From assembly GCA_030685235.1 (NCBI GenBank), contig MU839091.1, positions 186,001 through 250,000 on the forward strand: a DNA stretch of 64,000 nucleotides. The letters run 5' to 3'. Source of the DNA: Copromyces sp. CBS 386.78 (Eukaryota > Ascomycota > Sordariomycetes > Sordariales > Sordariaceae). The notes below the pieces were generated by a model. That model was not told the DNA's origin and made no database searches. It was given only the letters and a program-made list of their open reading frames with translations. A program made the translations under genes and the position numbers. Positions 44,138 to 56,062 of the stretch are shown here, one piece after another (the first letter of the stretch is position 1; every line of letters begins with the position of its first letter).

Positions 44138-45391
44138 TTATATAACAAACCCACTTCCGCCCTGCTCCCGTCCTCTCCACCACAACCCCCCAGAAGACAA
44201 AACAAACATACCCAGAAGCATGAAAGAGGGTATCCAAGAGACCAACCCCACCACCATGGTCCTCACTCCCCCGTTATTCCACAACATCACCGGCTTCCCT
44301 CTCTCCGTCGTCTCATCAATGCTGCAGACCACATCACAGCCACCCTCCTCATCCTCATCATTCCCGCTTCTCGCACTCAGCGCAGCAGCTGCCCCATCAT
44401 CATCCCTCTTCATCTTCCTGGCTGGATTTTCATCCGTGGCATTATACACAATCTCTAACCACTGAATCTGCAAATACGCCGCCTCATTAACCGTCATATT
44501 CCCGCTCCACTCACCACCATCGCTCCAAGCGTTCAAGATAACCTTGCTAGGATCCCTGGGCGTCTGGAACGAGATAGTCGCGATCTCGATCCCATCCACG
44601 TACCAGACCGTCTCCTTGGGCGTCCAATCAAGCCGGTGCACAGCCCAGTGGGTCCAATCCGGATGTCCGTTTGGTAAAGTGACATTCTTGGTGGCGCGGT
44701 CGATCTCCTCGCCTTCCTCCGTGTACGACGGCTGGTTGGTGTACTGGATGGTGTTGTGCGGGTCCATGGTACGCACTTCGAGATCGGACTCCTGCACGTC
44801 CGCGAGCCGGTCGGAGCCGCGGTAGGTGAAAAGGGCCGTTATGGCGCCCGGGGAGCCGACGGTGCGGGCGAGCATGCGGACGGAGAGGTATTGAAACCCT
44901 GGGCCGATGGACTCAATCTCGGCGGCGGTTTGGAAGTCCTTGAGGCGCTGGGTGCGCAGGGTGAGCCGGGTTTGGGAGGAAGGGTTCCGGTCGCCGTTGG
45001 GCTCGATGTAGACATTGTTGGGCGAGTTGACCATCAGCACGGTGGCGTCCTCACGGGTCATGTGGCTGTTGTTCCAGCTTTGCACCCAGAAGGTCTCGGT
45101 CCATTCTTTGGAGGTGAAGTATTCGCTGGTGACGGGGGCGCTCCCGCTGTCGTCGGATTTGGCGATGGTGGGAGGCACGCCGGCGTTCTTAGCGAGATTT
45201 CGGAAGTCTAGAAACCTGTGGGTGGTGAAGAAGGAAGCTTGTGTACCGTTTGTTAGGTAACACTCGCATTTTGAGTCGTCTGTAAGAGTGGCTGCTGCTG
45301 ACGCTAGAGGGGAGGTGGTGGCGATGAGGGTGATGAGAGTGATGAGTGAAGATAAACTTGGATGACTTCCTCTCCGTTGATGTTCCTCCAT
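44138..45391 (-). CDS. GH16-like secreted, membrane-anchored glycoside hydrolase
   Basis: Likely cell-wall beta-glucan hydrolase or transglycosylase, 417 aa in one exon. The N-terminus has a short charged stretch and then a hydrophobic signal (about residues 13-34, LSSLITLITLIATTSPLASA). The catalytic domain includes WTETFWVQSWN, SVRMLARTVGSPGAITALFT and the acidic motif ESDLEV at 201-206, which fits the GH16 E-x-D-x-E site (E201, D203, E205). WAVHRLDWTPKETVWYVDGI and VILNAWSDGGEWSG are the usual later strands. N-glycosylation sequons are present (NNSH, NVTL, NMTV). After a KR dibasic site (MKRDDD, near 330) comes a charged linker and a final hydrophobic segment at about 378-404 followed by a polar tail, so it may be a type I membrane protein rather than GPI-anchored. 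Substrate subfamily not determined. Confidence 0.85.
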   Translation of the reverse strand: MEEHQRRGSHPSLSSLITLITLIATTSPLASAAATLTDDSKCECYLTNGTQASFFTTHRFLDFRNLAKNAGVPPTIAKSDDSGSAPVTSEYFTSKEWTETFWVQSWNNSHMTREDATVLMVNSPNNVYIEPNGDRNPSSQTRLTLRTQRLKDFQTAAEIESIGPGFQYLSVRMLARTVGSPGAITALFTYRGSDRLADVQESDLEVRTMDPHNTIQYTNQPSYTEEGEEIDRATKNVTLPNGHPDWTHWAVHRLDWTPKETVWYVDGIEIATISFQTPRDPSKVILNAWSDGGEWSGNMTVNEAAYLQIQWLEIVYNATDENPARKMKRDDDGAAAALSARSGNDEDEEGGCDVVCSIDETTERGKPVMLWNNGGVRTMVVGLVSWIPSFMLLGMFVLSSGGLWWRGREQGGSGFVI

Positions 45392-47409
45392 CTTAGCTTG
45401 AGTCGAGCTTAGCCCTGCACCAAATATTTCGAGTCTAGATCGGTAGAGAGGAGTGGCAAGCCCCCGAATATCGATCGGCCAAAATCGAGATCTGAGTCAA
45501 GCGATAGCCACGTGTAGAGTGAAACGCAACCGCAAAGGTTGATGACTTCCACAAAGAAGACAAAATTGAGGAGTACACCTGGGGGCAAGGTCACACGGAC
45601 TGAAATGTAAAAATAGGGGACCAAACCAGTCCGTTTGTAGACGCTGTGTATAAATCAGCTAGATAGTATAAAGAGGCAATAAGTGAGTAATGCGAATAGT
45701 TCAACCAAGTCCCTGACAAAATCTCTCCAAATGATTTCCTGGGCGAAACCGTCAGGTAAGTCAAGTACAGAAGGCCGTCAGATCAAGGATGAAGAGATGT
45801 CTTGCTGTTTATAGCTTACAGATGCTGTGCTTTGGTGCTACCAAGCCCCAGGTCGAGGCCTCCGTCTTCGGGTCGATTGGCCAATGTCAGTGCTGGTCGA
45901 GCACTTAGACCAGGAGAAAGTAGCAGTCGGAGAAGTGGTGATGTTAGAAAGAGGTAGATCGATGTATGCTTGTTAGTCGCTGACCCACGGAATAGAGTCA
46001 AATTACCCGTCTTTTCTGGTACTATACCACTCTCTCTAGCCATGTTTGTCTGGGCTTTCAAATATGACAAGAACAAACAATAGGCGAGTAGGCTGAGCAA
46101 GCTGCGGCCAACGACAGATGGCACCTTTTCTCCAAGGTCCAAGGTCCAGGATGCCTGGATCAGCATTTTGCCAAATAGCAGCTGTGTGCAGTTGATGGGT
46201 TTACTATCCGGGTAAAGACGCAAAGATGGTACGGCCAGGAGGTGGGTGAAGAGGGGAACACGACCGGGTTGGAAGACAATATAAAGCTTATGACGCTTCC
46301 GCCGCCGAGCCCCAACATCAGGAACCACTTCCTGGCTTCATTGCCGGGTTAAGCCAATTAACTTGCAACCACGGCAAGATCCGAAGGAAGGGGCTTGTGT
46401 GTGATGGAGAGGTCGCCTACCGCACCGACTTTCATGCCGTGATACTATCGCGATGTCCACCGTTCGCCCTCTGTCAGCATTAGTATGAACACTCACTAAA
46501 TACTCCGCATTGCTTAGTATAGCCTGATGATACCTTGATGCCGGGTTATGTTGGATGAGTTGTAGTGGACGTGAGACTCTTTTCGTTGTTAGAGTTTCGT
46601 GGTTGAGATGTTGGTGTTCCGATTGGAGGCTGTAAGGGGAAAGTGAGAAGGGAGCTCTGACAGTGATACCTTGAGGGAGTCAAGTCTACTACTTAATGGT
46701 CGGTTCTTGGAAGTTGATCATGTCAATACAATAGGCCACATCTCCAATCGTATGTCACGAGTTGAAGAACCGTGTTACTTGACGGCATTAAAATTTTGAC
46801 AAGTCGTAGAAGATGCGATGAAAGAAGAAAAGTCAAGGGGAAGAAGAGATAGAACCGAGCATCAATGGGTCCCGATCCACATCTAAGACACTGTGACCCA
46901 CCTTGCCCTGGTACGGACCATGCAGGACGGCGCCAAAGTGCCATTTCATCCAAGGTGGCAGCTGCTTGACAACTGCCTATTCACGCACAGACAGCTGGAG
47001 CTCTGGCTGCCGTCGGCATTCAGCTCTGGGGTGCAGGTACAATTGGCGCCCTCTCTGGACGGCACTGAAGACTCTCAGCTGCGCTTCCAAAACATCATCT
47101 TCAAATCAACATCACGTAGGCTCAGCGGCAAGACGTGGATCGCCAAACTGAACCATATCAAGGTCACACTCCATTGTTTAACGCAATCAATTCATATCGC
47201 CTTTGCACTCCTACCTGGTACAAACACAGCGCCCTTCAACTCTTCCTCCGTCTGCAGTCATCTTTCTTCTCCGGCACAGTAAGGCAACTGAATAAACCGT
47301 CAGGAAATGCATATACTCGCTTTAAATCTACTACACTCAGACTGGTCGACGTTTCATTGACAAGATCTAACTCGGCAGTTAAATTACCAAGTACAACCCA
47401 TAAACCGCC
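45392..47409. promoter_or_regulatory. 2-kb divergent intergenic region, GH16 and WW genes
   Basis: Contains both promoters. A frame at 46893-47282 ends shortly before the WW gene but lacks domain character and is probably leader. No tRNA, repeat or specific site recognised. Confidence 0.5.
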
Positions 47410-48465
47410 ATGTCCACGCCACCTCCAACTGATTCCGCTACCGCGCAAGAAGTGGTGCAGGAGGAGCGTAAAGAAGATGGGACAAAGGTCACAGAGGTTA
47501 CCGATGGAGCACAAGAGGAGGCCGCAACAACAGAGGTCCCGGCTGCCGCCGAACAAGTGCTCGAAAGCAATGAAAGGGTAGAGGAATCGAACCCTCCATC
47601 GCGTGAAGAAGACCGGAAAGACCAAGAGCGCGAGGACGGTCGCGCGCAGAAGTCGAAATCCGAGTCCCCAGACGGTCAAACTTCGTCGCAAGGCGAGGGC
47701 GAGTCGTCCTCGCCGTCGCCATCCTCATCCGATAGGGATGAGAGCGCCGAGCCTGGTGAAATCGACGAAAGCGCCCCTCCCCTTCCCAACGAGCCCCTCC
47801 CGGGCCAAACAGATAACGGCGAATCGTCGTCATCTGCACCTCCACTACCCGTCGAGCCGGCGCCCGCACCAGAAGACGACGGCTGGGAATACCATTGGAA
47901 CCCCAACGACTCGTCATACTGGTTTTATAACCGCTTTACTGGCGTGTGGCAGAAGGAAAACCCACGAATTCCAACCGCGACGGCAGTACCAGCAGTCGTA
48001 GCGCCGGTAGTCGTTCCTCCCGACGTAGAACCAACAACCATCAGCAACCCCATCTCCGTTGCTGGTGGCTACAACCCCGCCATCCACGGCGACTACGACG
48101 ATAACGCGTGGTATGCCGTCAACGCTCGCGCTGCTGCCGAGGCTGCCGCTGCCGCCACTAACCCTCTCGCCGGCTTGGACCCCACCGCTGCTGGGGCCGA
48201 GTTAGCCAGCGCTGGCTACTTCAACCGGGCTACAGGCCAGTGGCAAGCGCCGGACCAGAACGTAGAGCGCCACTCAGACGAGGCCAAAAGCAAGAGGCAA
48301 CTGAACGCATACTTTGACGTGGATGCGGCGGCCAATATGCACGACGGCCGAAGTCTCAAGGCGGAAAGGTCGGGCAAGAAGCCAAGTAAGGCCGAGCTGA
48401 AGGCATTCAAGGAAAAGAGAAGGGCGAAGAAGGAGGAGAAGAGGAGGGCTTGGTTGCGCGATTGA
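47410..48465 (+). CDS. WW-domain protein
   Basis: Protein of 351 aa in one exon, specific function not recognised. Residues 1-155 are acidic and Glu/Ser/Pro-rich, with proline motifs APPLPNEPLP and APPLPVEPAP that could themselves bind WW or SH3 domains. A WW domain lies at about 157-188: DGWEYHWNPNDSSYWFYNRF then TGVWQKENPR, with W159, the YWFYN aromatic block and W180. A partial second WW-like strand pair, ASAGYFNRATGQWQAP, lies near 270-287. The C-terminus is a conserved-looking basic helix (MHDGRSLKAERSGKKPSKAE followed by KEKRRAKKEEKRRAWLRD), probably nuclear. Such combinations are found in proteins of transcription or splicing, but this is inference. It is convergent with rix1, 348 bp away. 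Confidence 0.85.
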   Translation: MSTPPPTDSATAQEVVQEERKEDGTKVTEVTDGAQEEAATTEVPAAAEQVLESNERVEESNPPSREEDRKDQEREDGRAQKSKSESPDGQTSSQGEGESSSPSPSSSDRDESAEPGEIDESAPPLPNEPLPGQTDNGESSSSAPPLPVEPAPAPEDDGWEYHWNPNDSSYWFYNRFTGVWQKENPRIPTATAVPAVVAPVVVPPDVEPTTISNPISVAGGYNPAIHGDYDDNAWYAVNARAAAEAAAAATNPLAGLDPTAAGAELASAGYFNRATGQWQAPDQNVERHSDEAKSKRQLNAYFDVDAAANMHDGRSLKAERSGKKPSKAELKAFKEKRRAKKEEKRRAWLRD

Positions 48466-48813
48466 GATACCATCCCAGCATCGGCTTTCTGGTTTTGCTT
48501 CTAGACGTAGAATCAGGCGGGTGGAAAGCATTTTCGAGGCATACATTTCATTCTATACCCGGGGTCATTGAAGTTGACCACGCTTATTATTCTTACGTTC
48601 CGCTGGAGGTTTGGCGTACATTCTCAGCTGGATATTTTTTGTTCGGTTGGATGAAGTGGACTGGTTCTATATAGAGTCTCTCGGATAGAGGTAGGTGGGT
48701 TTTGGGCTTGAGACCGAGAGGAAATAGGGGCAAGCAGATCATTTTTTCCTGAGCAGACCTTTATCTACACAAATACTTTTATTTTACCGTCCAAATTCTC
48801 AAAGGTGTCAAAT
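48466..48813. other. Convergent 3' region between WW gene and rix1
   Basis: 348 bp between two stop codons; T/A-rich with no gene. TTATTTTACCG near 48779 is close to the rix1 end. Confidence 0.5.
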
Positions 48814-51343
48814 CTACTCTTCGTCCTCCTCGCCCTCACTGTCCTCAAGCGACATATCGATCTGGACGCTCTCCCCACTATCACTATCGTCGCCATCATC
48901 CTCACCCTCCTTCTGTTCCATCACAGCCACAATTGGTTTCGCCGGGGCCCGGGCCGGGGCCTCAGCGGGCGTAGCGACCTCCTCCACAATTTCAGCGGTA
49001 GTAGTGACGACAGATGCCTCCTCTTCGACTTCAAGAGTCTTTCTCCTCGAACTCCTGGTGACTCTCTTAGGAGGATTCGCGGCCTCATCCTCCACTTTAC
49101 GCTTCTTCGTCGGAGCGCGCGCGGCTCTCGATTCGGGAGTGTCGATAGGAGCGGTGGCAAACGGGTTAGGCTTACTGCCACCTTCTTCAGCTGCATTCTT
49201 TCCCGCAGCAGCACCCCAGACCCCCTTGGCAGTAGCAGCAGCCTTGTTCTTTTGGTTCTGATCCTCAGCAGCAAGCTGGGCGTCCGCCTCCTTATCAGCG
49301 TCCGCCTCATCCGCATCAGCCATCTCCTCGTCCTCGTTGTCCTCATCCTTGTTACCCGCCGCAGCAGCAACCAAATCATCAATATCTTCCGCCGGATCCC
49401 AACTAGTAGCAACCTGCTGACTCACACCAGCACCCAATCTCATCAGGTTCGTCCGCAACACTTCCACCTCCTGATCGGCGGGGAACTGCCTAACCAAGAA
49501 CGGCAAAATGGTAGGGTAGTATCTTCCGCGAGTGTCCTTGTACGGGTTCAGTACGCTGGCCAGCATGGCTTGCTTGCTGCTGGACAGGATGGCGGTGCGG
49601 TCGACGAGGCCGCGGGCTTCGGGACTGAGCTGGCGCTGCGGGAGGCGGGAGAGGAAGAGGGGGAGCAGGGAGAGGGCGGCGGCGAAGAAGGGGTTGGTGG
49701 CTGGGTCCGCAGAAGAGGAGGTGCTGGAAGAGGTGAGATAGGCGTCGGCGTTGCCGGATGACTGGGCCTGGGGCTTCATGATGCCTGCGCCGTTCTTGCC
49801 GGCGGTGGGTTTCTTGGGGTTGGGGTTGCGGTTCATGGTGGTGCTGGTGCTGTCTGCCTTGACGGGCGAGTCATAGTGGCCCGTGGCGCGGAGGATGTCC
49901 TGGCAGGTGGACTGGATGACGGGAGCCATGGAGTCGACGGTGAGTTTGAGGAGGCCCGGGCCGGAGATCTCGAGCAGGTCCTTGGCGAGCACGTAGACGG
50001 TCTCGCGGATGGCGGGGATGTGCCGGCCCGAGGTGAAGACGCGGACCATCTGGTCAAGGATGTCGGTGGCCAGGGGCAGAGCGTTGGCGGCCAGGCGACG
50101 GAGGAGGACGGTGTGCAAGGTGAGGATGGCCATGTGGACTTCGGGGAGGACGCTCCAGAGCTCGGCCTTTTCATCACGGCTGATGGCGGGGTTGGTCTCG
50201 ATGCTGTCTTCGCCGGTGCTGGACTTGGGGAGGGTAATCAGGGTAATGCGGGAGGCAAGGTCGAGGACCTCTCCGACGGGAACGGCGACGGGGGCCTTGG
50301 TGGGCACCTTGAGGTACTCGATGAGCTGGCCCACAAGACCGGTAAGTCTCTCGGAGCCGGCAGTGACACCGGTCCAGGCGGGGAGGGAGTCGGCCTCGGT
50401 GCCTCCTCCGGAGGGCTGACCATCGGTACGGACTGTGTCCACTCTGTAGCCGGCGGTGGATTCCCAGGATTCCCGGACGGCACGGAAGACTTGATCGGCT
50501 GTGGCGTGGGCCTCCTTGATATAGGACTTGATGCCCTTCACCCACTCGTCGCTGCTACCGTTCTTGGGCGCCGTGTAGTGAAGCACGACAAGCAGCGAGC
50601 GGGCACTCTCCTTCAGGCCTTGGGGGACGGTGACGGCGTCAGACATGGTAGGAGCAACGTAGGCCTTGAAGGCGGATCGGATCTGGGCGTTAAAAGGCCT
50701 TGTGGTGGTGGGGTACAAGGCCACGATCTTGGCGAGAGAGGCGGCAACGATGTCGATAAAGGACGTGGAAACCTTGGGGGCCTTGCTCGAGGCAGGCGGC
50801 TTGACGATGTGCAGCATGGCATTGATGAAACTGGGGAGAGTGGGCGTGGCCATCTCTCTGACCAGTGTCTGGTAGCCCTGAAGGAGAGAGTAGATCTTGG
50901 TCAGGGTGATGACACATAGCTCCTTGGACACCAGAGGATCAGGTTTCTAAGATGATGTTAGCATGAATGTCCGTTATTTCCAACAGGTTACTTGAGATTG
51001 TTACCCCCAAAATGCTGATCAAGCCCCTGATCCATGCGTCTGAAGCCCTCAAGCTTTCCCATCCTCCAACATCAATGACAGCCTTAACCAGGGAAACGGC
51101 GGCAAAACGGCCGGACGCACTTTTTCCGGTAAGAAGCGTAGTGATGTGAGTTCTCAATCTGTGAACAAGCGTGGCGGTTTCCGAAGACTTGTCCTTGGCC
51201 TTGGTCTCTGGCACGGCGGACAAGGCCTCTCCGCAACGAAGCACATGGCTGACGAGGAGGGGGCAGATGTGAGGAAGATCGTCAACCGGTGTCGATGCGA
51301 GTCTGCGGCAAAGAACGCGAAGGTCTGGTGGTGGGATTGCCAT
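48814..51343 (-). CDS. rix1: Pre-rRNA-processing protein Rix1
   Basis: Scaffold of the Rix1 complex (PELP1 in animals), which works in the nucleus on ITS2 processing and maturation of pre-60S ribosomes with Midasin. Minus-strand exons 51005-51343 and 48814-50946, 823 aa. The 58-nt intron has a GTAACA donor and GCTAAC branch, phase 0. The N-terminal helical-repeat domain is clear: DLRVLCRRLASTPVDDLPHI, SGRFAAVSLVKAVIDVGGWE, LCVITLTKIYSLLQGYQTLV and SARSLLVVLHYTAPKNG. The middle is helical. The last 200 residues are Ala-rich and then strongly acidic (DEDNEDEEMADADEADADKE, and a Glu/Asp tail), with a basic patch (TKKRKVEDE) that looks like a nuclear localisation signal. It is divergent with ypp1, about 0.9 kb away. 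Confidence 0.92.
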
Positions 51344-52254
51344 TTTGTAAATAGCACTTAACGGATAGGTAGTTAAGTGGTGTGTTGGCGTCGAAGGTTA
51401 TTATTAACTGGTGGTGTTCGGGTCAGAAAGGTCCAAGTTCTTTTTTTTCTTTTAATGAAGATTCATACATGCGGCTGGTCTTTGAACCCAGCTTCTCAAC
51501 AACAGACGTCAATTTTTGGAAATCTACAAACTCAATTCCCTAGCTTAATGCCACTGAGATCAAATCCAACAGTTTTCATCGAGATAAATCACGGCAGTCA
51601 GTCCCTGTGTTGGACAGTTGGAAGTCTGTAGACCGTTGCCATTCCCATATCGAAACTTTTTTTCTTGACTTGTCGCTCCGGCAGGCAAATCCAGTCTTAT
51701 CGCCTGCTCCCGCAGCACGGCAACAGTTTCACAGAGGTATCATACGGGTAATTACGCTGCTAACTTACCGCTACCTTGCCCCTGACCCACCTCCATGGCC
51801 CGCTATGGAAATGAGCACTTGTAGCGCCGGGGTCCAGACCAGCGCAGCACAGCACAGTGTCTGAGCCCCGAAAGAACCCCTTATAGGGGCCGGGCGCTGT
51901 TCTTAGGTTCCCAGGCGGTAAAAGCACCTTGGCGGCTCCTGCCGTCCACTGCGTCCAGTCCGCTACGCCGGGCCCCCGCCATGACGCCGCCGCAATGTTC
52001 ACTTCGTCCACCTTGTCGCCAGCGCCAGGACGTCCGGGGTACCTGACATCAATCTACAAGGCCCATCCCCTCCACTCCTTTTCTCCAAAACAGGAACCCG
52101 ACATAGCAAAACCAGACGAAGCTACTATCACTACTGCTACTACGAAACTACAAGAAAGACAATCTACCTCTACATAATCTGCTGAGGATACTCAGATCAC
52201 ATGCCTCGTCTCGACAAGTCTTCGTAGTACGTGCTCTTTTGTAGACCAGGCAAC
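51344..52254. promoter_or_regulatory. Divergent promoter region, rix1 and ypp1
   Basis: About 0.9 kb. A short upstream ORF, ATG 52201 to TAG 52225-52227 (MPRLDKSS), lies 28 nt before the ypp1 start codon and may damp ypp1 translation if transcription starts upstream of it. The region near 51830-51960 is GC-rich with AGCGCAGCACAGCACAG. No TATA element is clear. Confidence 0.5.
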
Positions 52255-55200
52255 ATGGTAAGTCACCCTTTCTTCATGTTTGCCTTGCCTTCCGCCTCTT
52301 CCTTTCCCCAGTGCATTGCCCTCTTCGCCTTTACGGATTCTTAGCGCTGGACAGCTTGCTGATTTCCCTGATACAACTCCAGCCCGACGCGATAAAAGCG
52401 GCGAATTATATCCAACAGCTCGACGATGCTCGTTGCGAAGAGAACTGGGATGCTGTCCCCGAGCTGGTCCGCAAGGTGCGGAAACATGCGCCAGACCGAA
52501 CATGTATGCCTTCTACCATCCCCCATGGATATAATCTTGGCCCTGAGCTTGGAGACTGACTTTCTCTTCCATCAGGTCTCACCTTGACGGCCGAAATCGA
52601 GTTGGCCATCACCAGAGCTTGCCAGAAGGCCGCGCCGCAGGACAGCGATCGGCCGAGTACTGCAGGAGGGCCTGCCGTGGGTATCGAGGTGGCAAGCCAT
52701 ATCCCAAACCTCATCACCGCGATCGAGAACGAAACCCAGCATCCCGAAGAAAGTTTTCAGGCCAAGGTCTGCCTAGGATGGCTGCATTGGGTCATGAAGG
52801 ACTACCCTATCGCCTTGGTTCGACTCCCCAAGAACTTCGACCTTGAGTACCCGCAATGCGACAATTTGGATACCCTCTCCGAATGGACCAAGGTCTGCGC
52901 CTTAAAGTCAACCTACCTTAGAGCGAACTGCCTGGCACGCGATGGGCAGCGAGATATGGCCATGGGTGCATTTGCGGCCGCTCTGCCGTCCCTCAGCAGC
53001 GTCTGGACCACCAAATCGGCCCGTCACCAGCTACGGTACTGGGCCGAACTCTTCCTGACGGAATACTGTATGCTGGCAAGCCAAGCGATTCGCGAGAACG
53101 ACGAGCTGCTTTCCGACCCAAACTGTCTTGCCAGCTTTCGAACGTGGTCCAAGTACTGGGCGAGCGCCAAGGGACAACCGTTGGCTGGAGGTTATGGGTT
53201 TCAAGGCTCTGTGCCTAGGCGGCAGGTGTGGTCCGAATACTATCATGTGCTCTCCGAGCTCCTACAACGCGACCTCCCATTTCCGACCGGCTATTCCGAG
53301 CCCAGCAATGATTCGTCCGCTAGGAGTCAGTTGCGCGCCGAGCTGAAAAGGGTAGAGATCATCTTTCAAGGATTGCTATATACCGAGACCAAGTTTCCAA
53401 GGGCCGACGAGCAAAGAACAGAGGTTGAGCAGTTTGTCGATCGTGTCATGCAGAACTGGCTCATCTTGAACGGTCACGGATGGAAAGAGCAGGATCTCGG
53501 AAAGGGTGGAAGAGATACCCTTAGCCACGGGACACTCGACACTTTGTATGGCGCCGCGACTAAGACATATCACTCGACATCTGTTTTGCGCCACCTCTTT
53601 ACTGTCCACCTTGCCGTGGCAGAGTTTGACCTAGCCTTTGCGGCTTTCGGTTCCTATTTGGACATCATCAAGAAGGGCAAAGCAAGAGTTGCCAAGACTG
53701 GACATCCTGAACCTGCCTTGGACGATGACGCGACCATGCTCGAAACCCTCTCTGCGTGTATTGCCGCTCTTTGTCGATTTGGCGGTAGAGATGCGGCTGA
53801 AAAGGCCTATCACCTCGGACTGCAATTGGAGAATCTGCTCGAAAGGCTAGCAAATGGCGAATGGGGTGCAGAGGAGAACCTGAACGCCGCCAAAGACGGG
53901 CACTTGGTCCTCACGGCTGCAGAATCGTTGCCCCCTCGCGTGCTGGCCCTGACATACCAGGCCGCTGGTCTCGCTAACGCACAATGGGCGCGGATGACAT
54001 ACGACTCGGAATCTCGGACACACTTCCAGCAGAAGGCTGTTCACTGTCTGTCCAAATCCCTATCGCCTGAGCTCGGCTTGGGCGTGGATGTAAGGGGCGT
54101 GTTCGCTCTTGGCACTCTTTTGGCTGAGCAGCGGAACCTTCATTATGCTATCAACCTGGTCAAGACGGCGCTCTTGGAAGATGTTGATATTGATGACAGT
54201 CAGGAGCTGTACAGAGGACCCTGCTGGCGGGAGCGATCGCTCATCCCCCTTTGGCATCTGCTGGCGCTGATGCTTAGTGCGCAACAAGACTATGTCATGG
54301 CAGCTCGAGCCTGCGAAGGAGCTATGGAGCAGTTCAAGGATCCATTTATCCTCTTTGGCACCAGGAGCCTGAACGGCGGTTACCAGAGTGAACATCTCAA
54401 TGAGGTTGGTGTTGAGGATGGTGGCTATTCTAGCAACGGCATTGTCGACGAGATGGACGATTTCGAAAAAGAAAGCCTTCTTGAGATTAAGATGACTCAA
54501 CTGGCTATTCTGGAGCTCGTTGAAGGACCAGCAGTTGCTGTCAATGCCAGCTCGGAACTACTCACGTTATTCACTAGATTGTTCGGTGATCTCGATCAAA
54601 AGGTGGAACTAACAAAGCCAGAACCTCCCAGGACCGCGGTCACAGCAGTGACCAAGGAACAAAACCGAAACAGAAGAGCAAGTGTTTTCGGTAGCCGATC
54701 AGTAAGATCTGGTCGTGGGATGAGACAGAGCATTTTCGGCAGTCACGATAAGAACCTCACTGGTATTCCGCCTGTACCCCAGACTCCTGGAGCGCCAGCG
54801 ATCCAAGTCACAAACGACGAGAATGCGCAGTCAAAACGAAAATCACATAGCCTCAGCAGGAGTGGGTCTGGGAGGAGGCACAGCTTGCGCAGGAAATCTC
54901 GCAGTGGAAGCGTAGGAGTCACAGAAGCACCTCCTCCGATGCCTGTTAACGGGAGCCTGGCGGATTACGCTGGTAAGGATGGTGCGGCGGTTGCTGCTCC
55001 TCCTGTTGAAGAGCCGTCGACAGATATGGTACAACGTGTCGACTCGTTTGACTCGAATGAGGAATACAACGACGGAGAGGCTTCGGTTCTCGCTGAGGTC
55101 TACGGCTCGTTGCTACCGGTGATTCACTTTTCGCAGGAGCATAGCAAGAGGAAACGGAAGGCCATTCTCATCAAGGTCTGGCTGACCATCGCCGGGTTTT

Positions 55201-56062
55201 ACCGGAGGGCTGGCCTCGTTGCCGATGCACAACAAGCATGTACTGAGGCACAGAACATTGTGCTGGCATTGGAGGCTGAGATCCTCAACGATACGACTGG
55301 TGATGTGTCTCTCCGGGAGGCTGGTTGGGGCGAGACCAAGAGCACTGAAGAGCTCTATGCGGATGTCTGGGCAGAGGTAAGATAATTTGGTTATGTCATC
55401 GTGAAAAAGAGAATTACCGTGCTAATATTCTTTAACAGAAGGGTTATTTGTCCGTGGAATGCGGGAAGCCTTACGAGGCGCGAGCGGATTTCGAGACTGC
55501 GTTGACACACTTCCCTGACCATGCTGCCGCTATCGTCGGGCTTTCTGACATCCTGTTGGATATTTACTCGGAGAAGCTCCTCCCGCTACCTGTTGTGCCG
55601 AGTTTCAACCTAGAAGAAAGCATACTCGGCGATATCTCCGCACCATTACAGGCAGCCAGCAAGTTCCCCCAACTGCCTTCACAGCCTCTCGGTCTCGGTG
55701 CTAGGAAGGTAGAGAGCAAGGTGGAAAAGGAGGAGGAAAACCTGGAAAACGGTATGGCGGCACTCAAGTTGAAGAGTACGCCAAACGGTGCCCCCGACCT
55801 CCCACCACCGCACAAGGCGACCTCGCTGCCACTGCACGACCGGCTGGCTGCAAGGGATCGCGCATATGGATTGCTCTCGGGCTTGACCAAGTTAGGCACC
55901 GGATGGAACAACTCGGAGGCGTGGTTCGCACTGGCTAGAGCTTATGAGGAGAGTGGTCAAGTGGATAAGGCCAAGGGTGCGCTTTGGTGGTGCGTCGAGT
56001 TGGAGGATGGAAGGGGGGCCAGGGAGTGGACTTGTGTTGACGCTGGCGGGTATGTCTTGTAG
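52255..56062 (+). CDS. ypp1: Cargo-transport protein Ypp1 (TTC7-like TPR protein)
   Basis: TPR scaffold that links the phosphatidylinositol 4-kinase Stt4 with Efr3 at the plasma membrane and acts in endocytosis. Exons 52255-52257, 52383-52503, 52576-55376 and 55439-56062, 1182 aa. The first coding exon is just ATG before GTAAGT. Exon 2 gives PDAIKAANYIQQLDDARCEE and NWDAVPELVRKVRKHAPDRT, and the next junction makes TCLTLTAEIELAI, matching the family start. TPR helices are seen throughout (AKVCLGWLHWVMKDYPIALV, AARACEGAMEQFKDPFILFG, LIKVWLTIAGFYRRAGLVAD and, in the last exon, AWFALARAYEESGQVDKAKG). A basic Ser/Arg-rich disordered stretch (about residues 735-845) interrupts them. The end GGYVL is family-like. 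The micro-exon start should be checked, since the exon 2 acceptor has competitors at 52313 and 52353. Confidence 0.88.

Noticed and set aside
46893..47282. 129-codon frame upstream of the WW gene
   Set aside because: Not protein-like and lies in the divergent promoter region.
49876..50919. 347-codon plus-strand frame opposite rix1
   Set aside because: Antisense shadow of the Rix1 coding exon; Gly/Asp-rich by codon complementarity.
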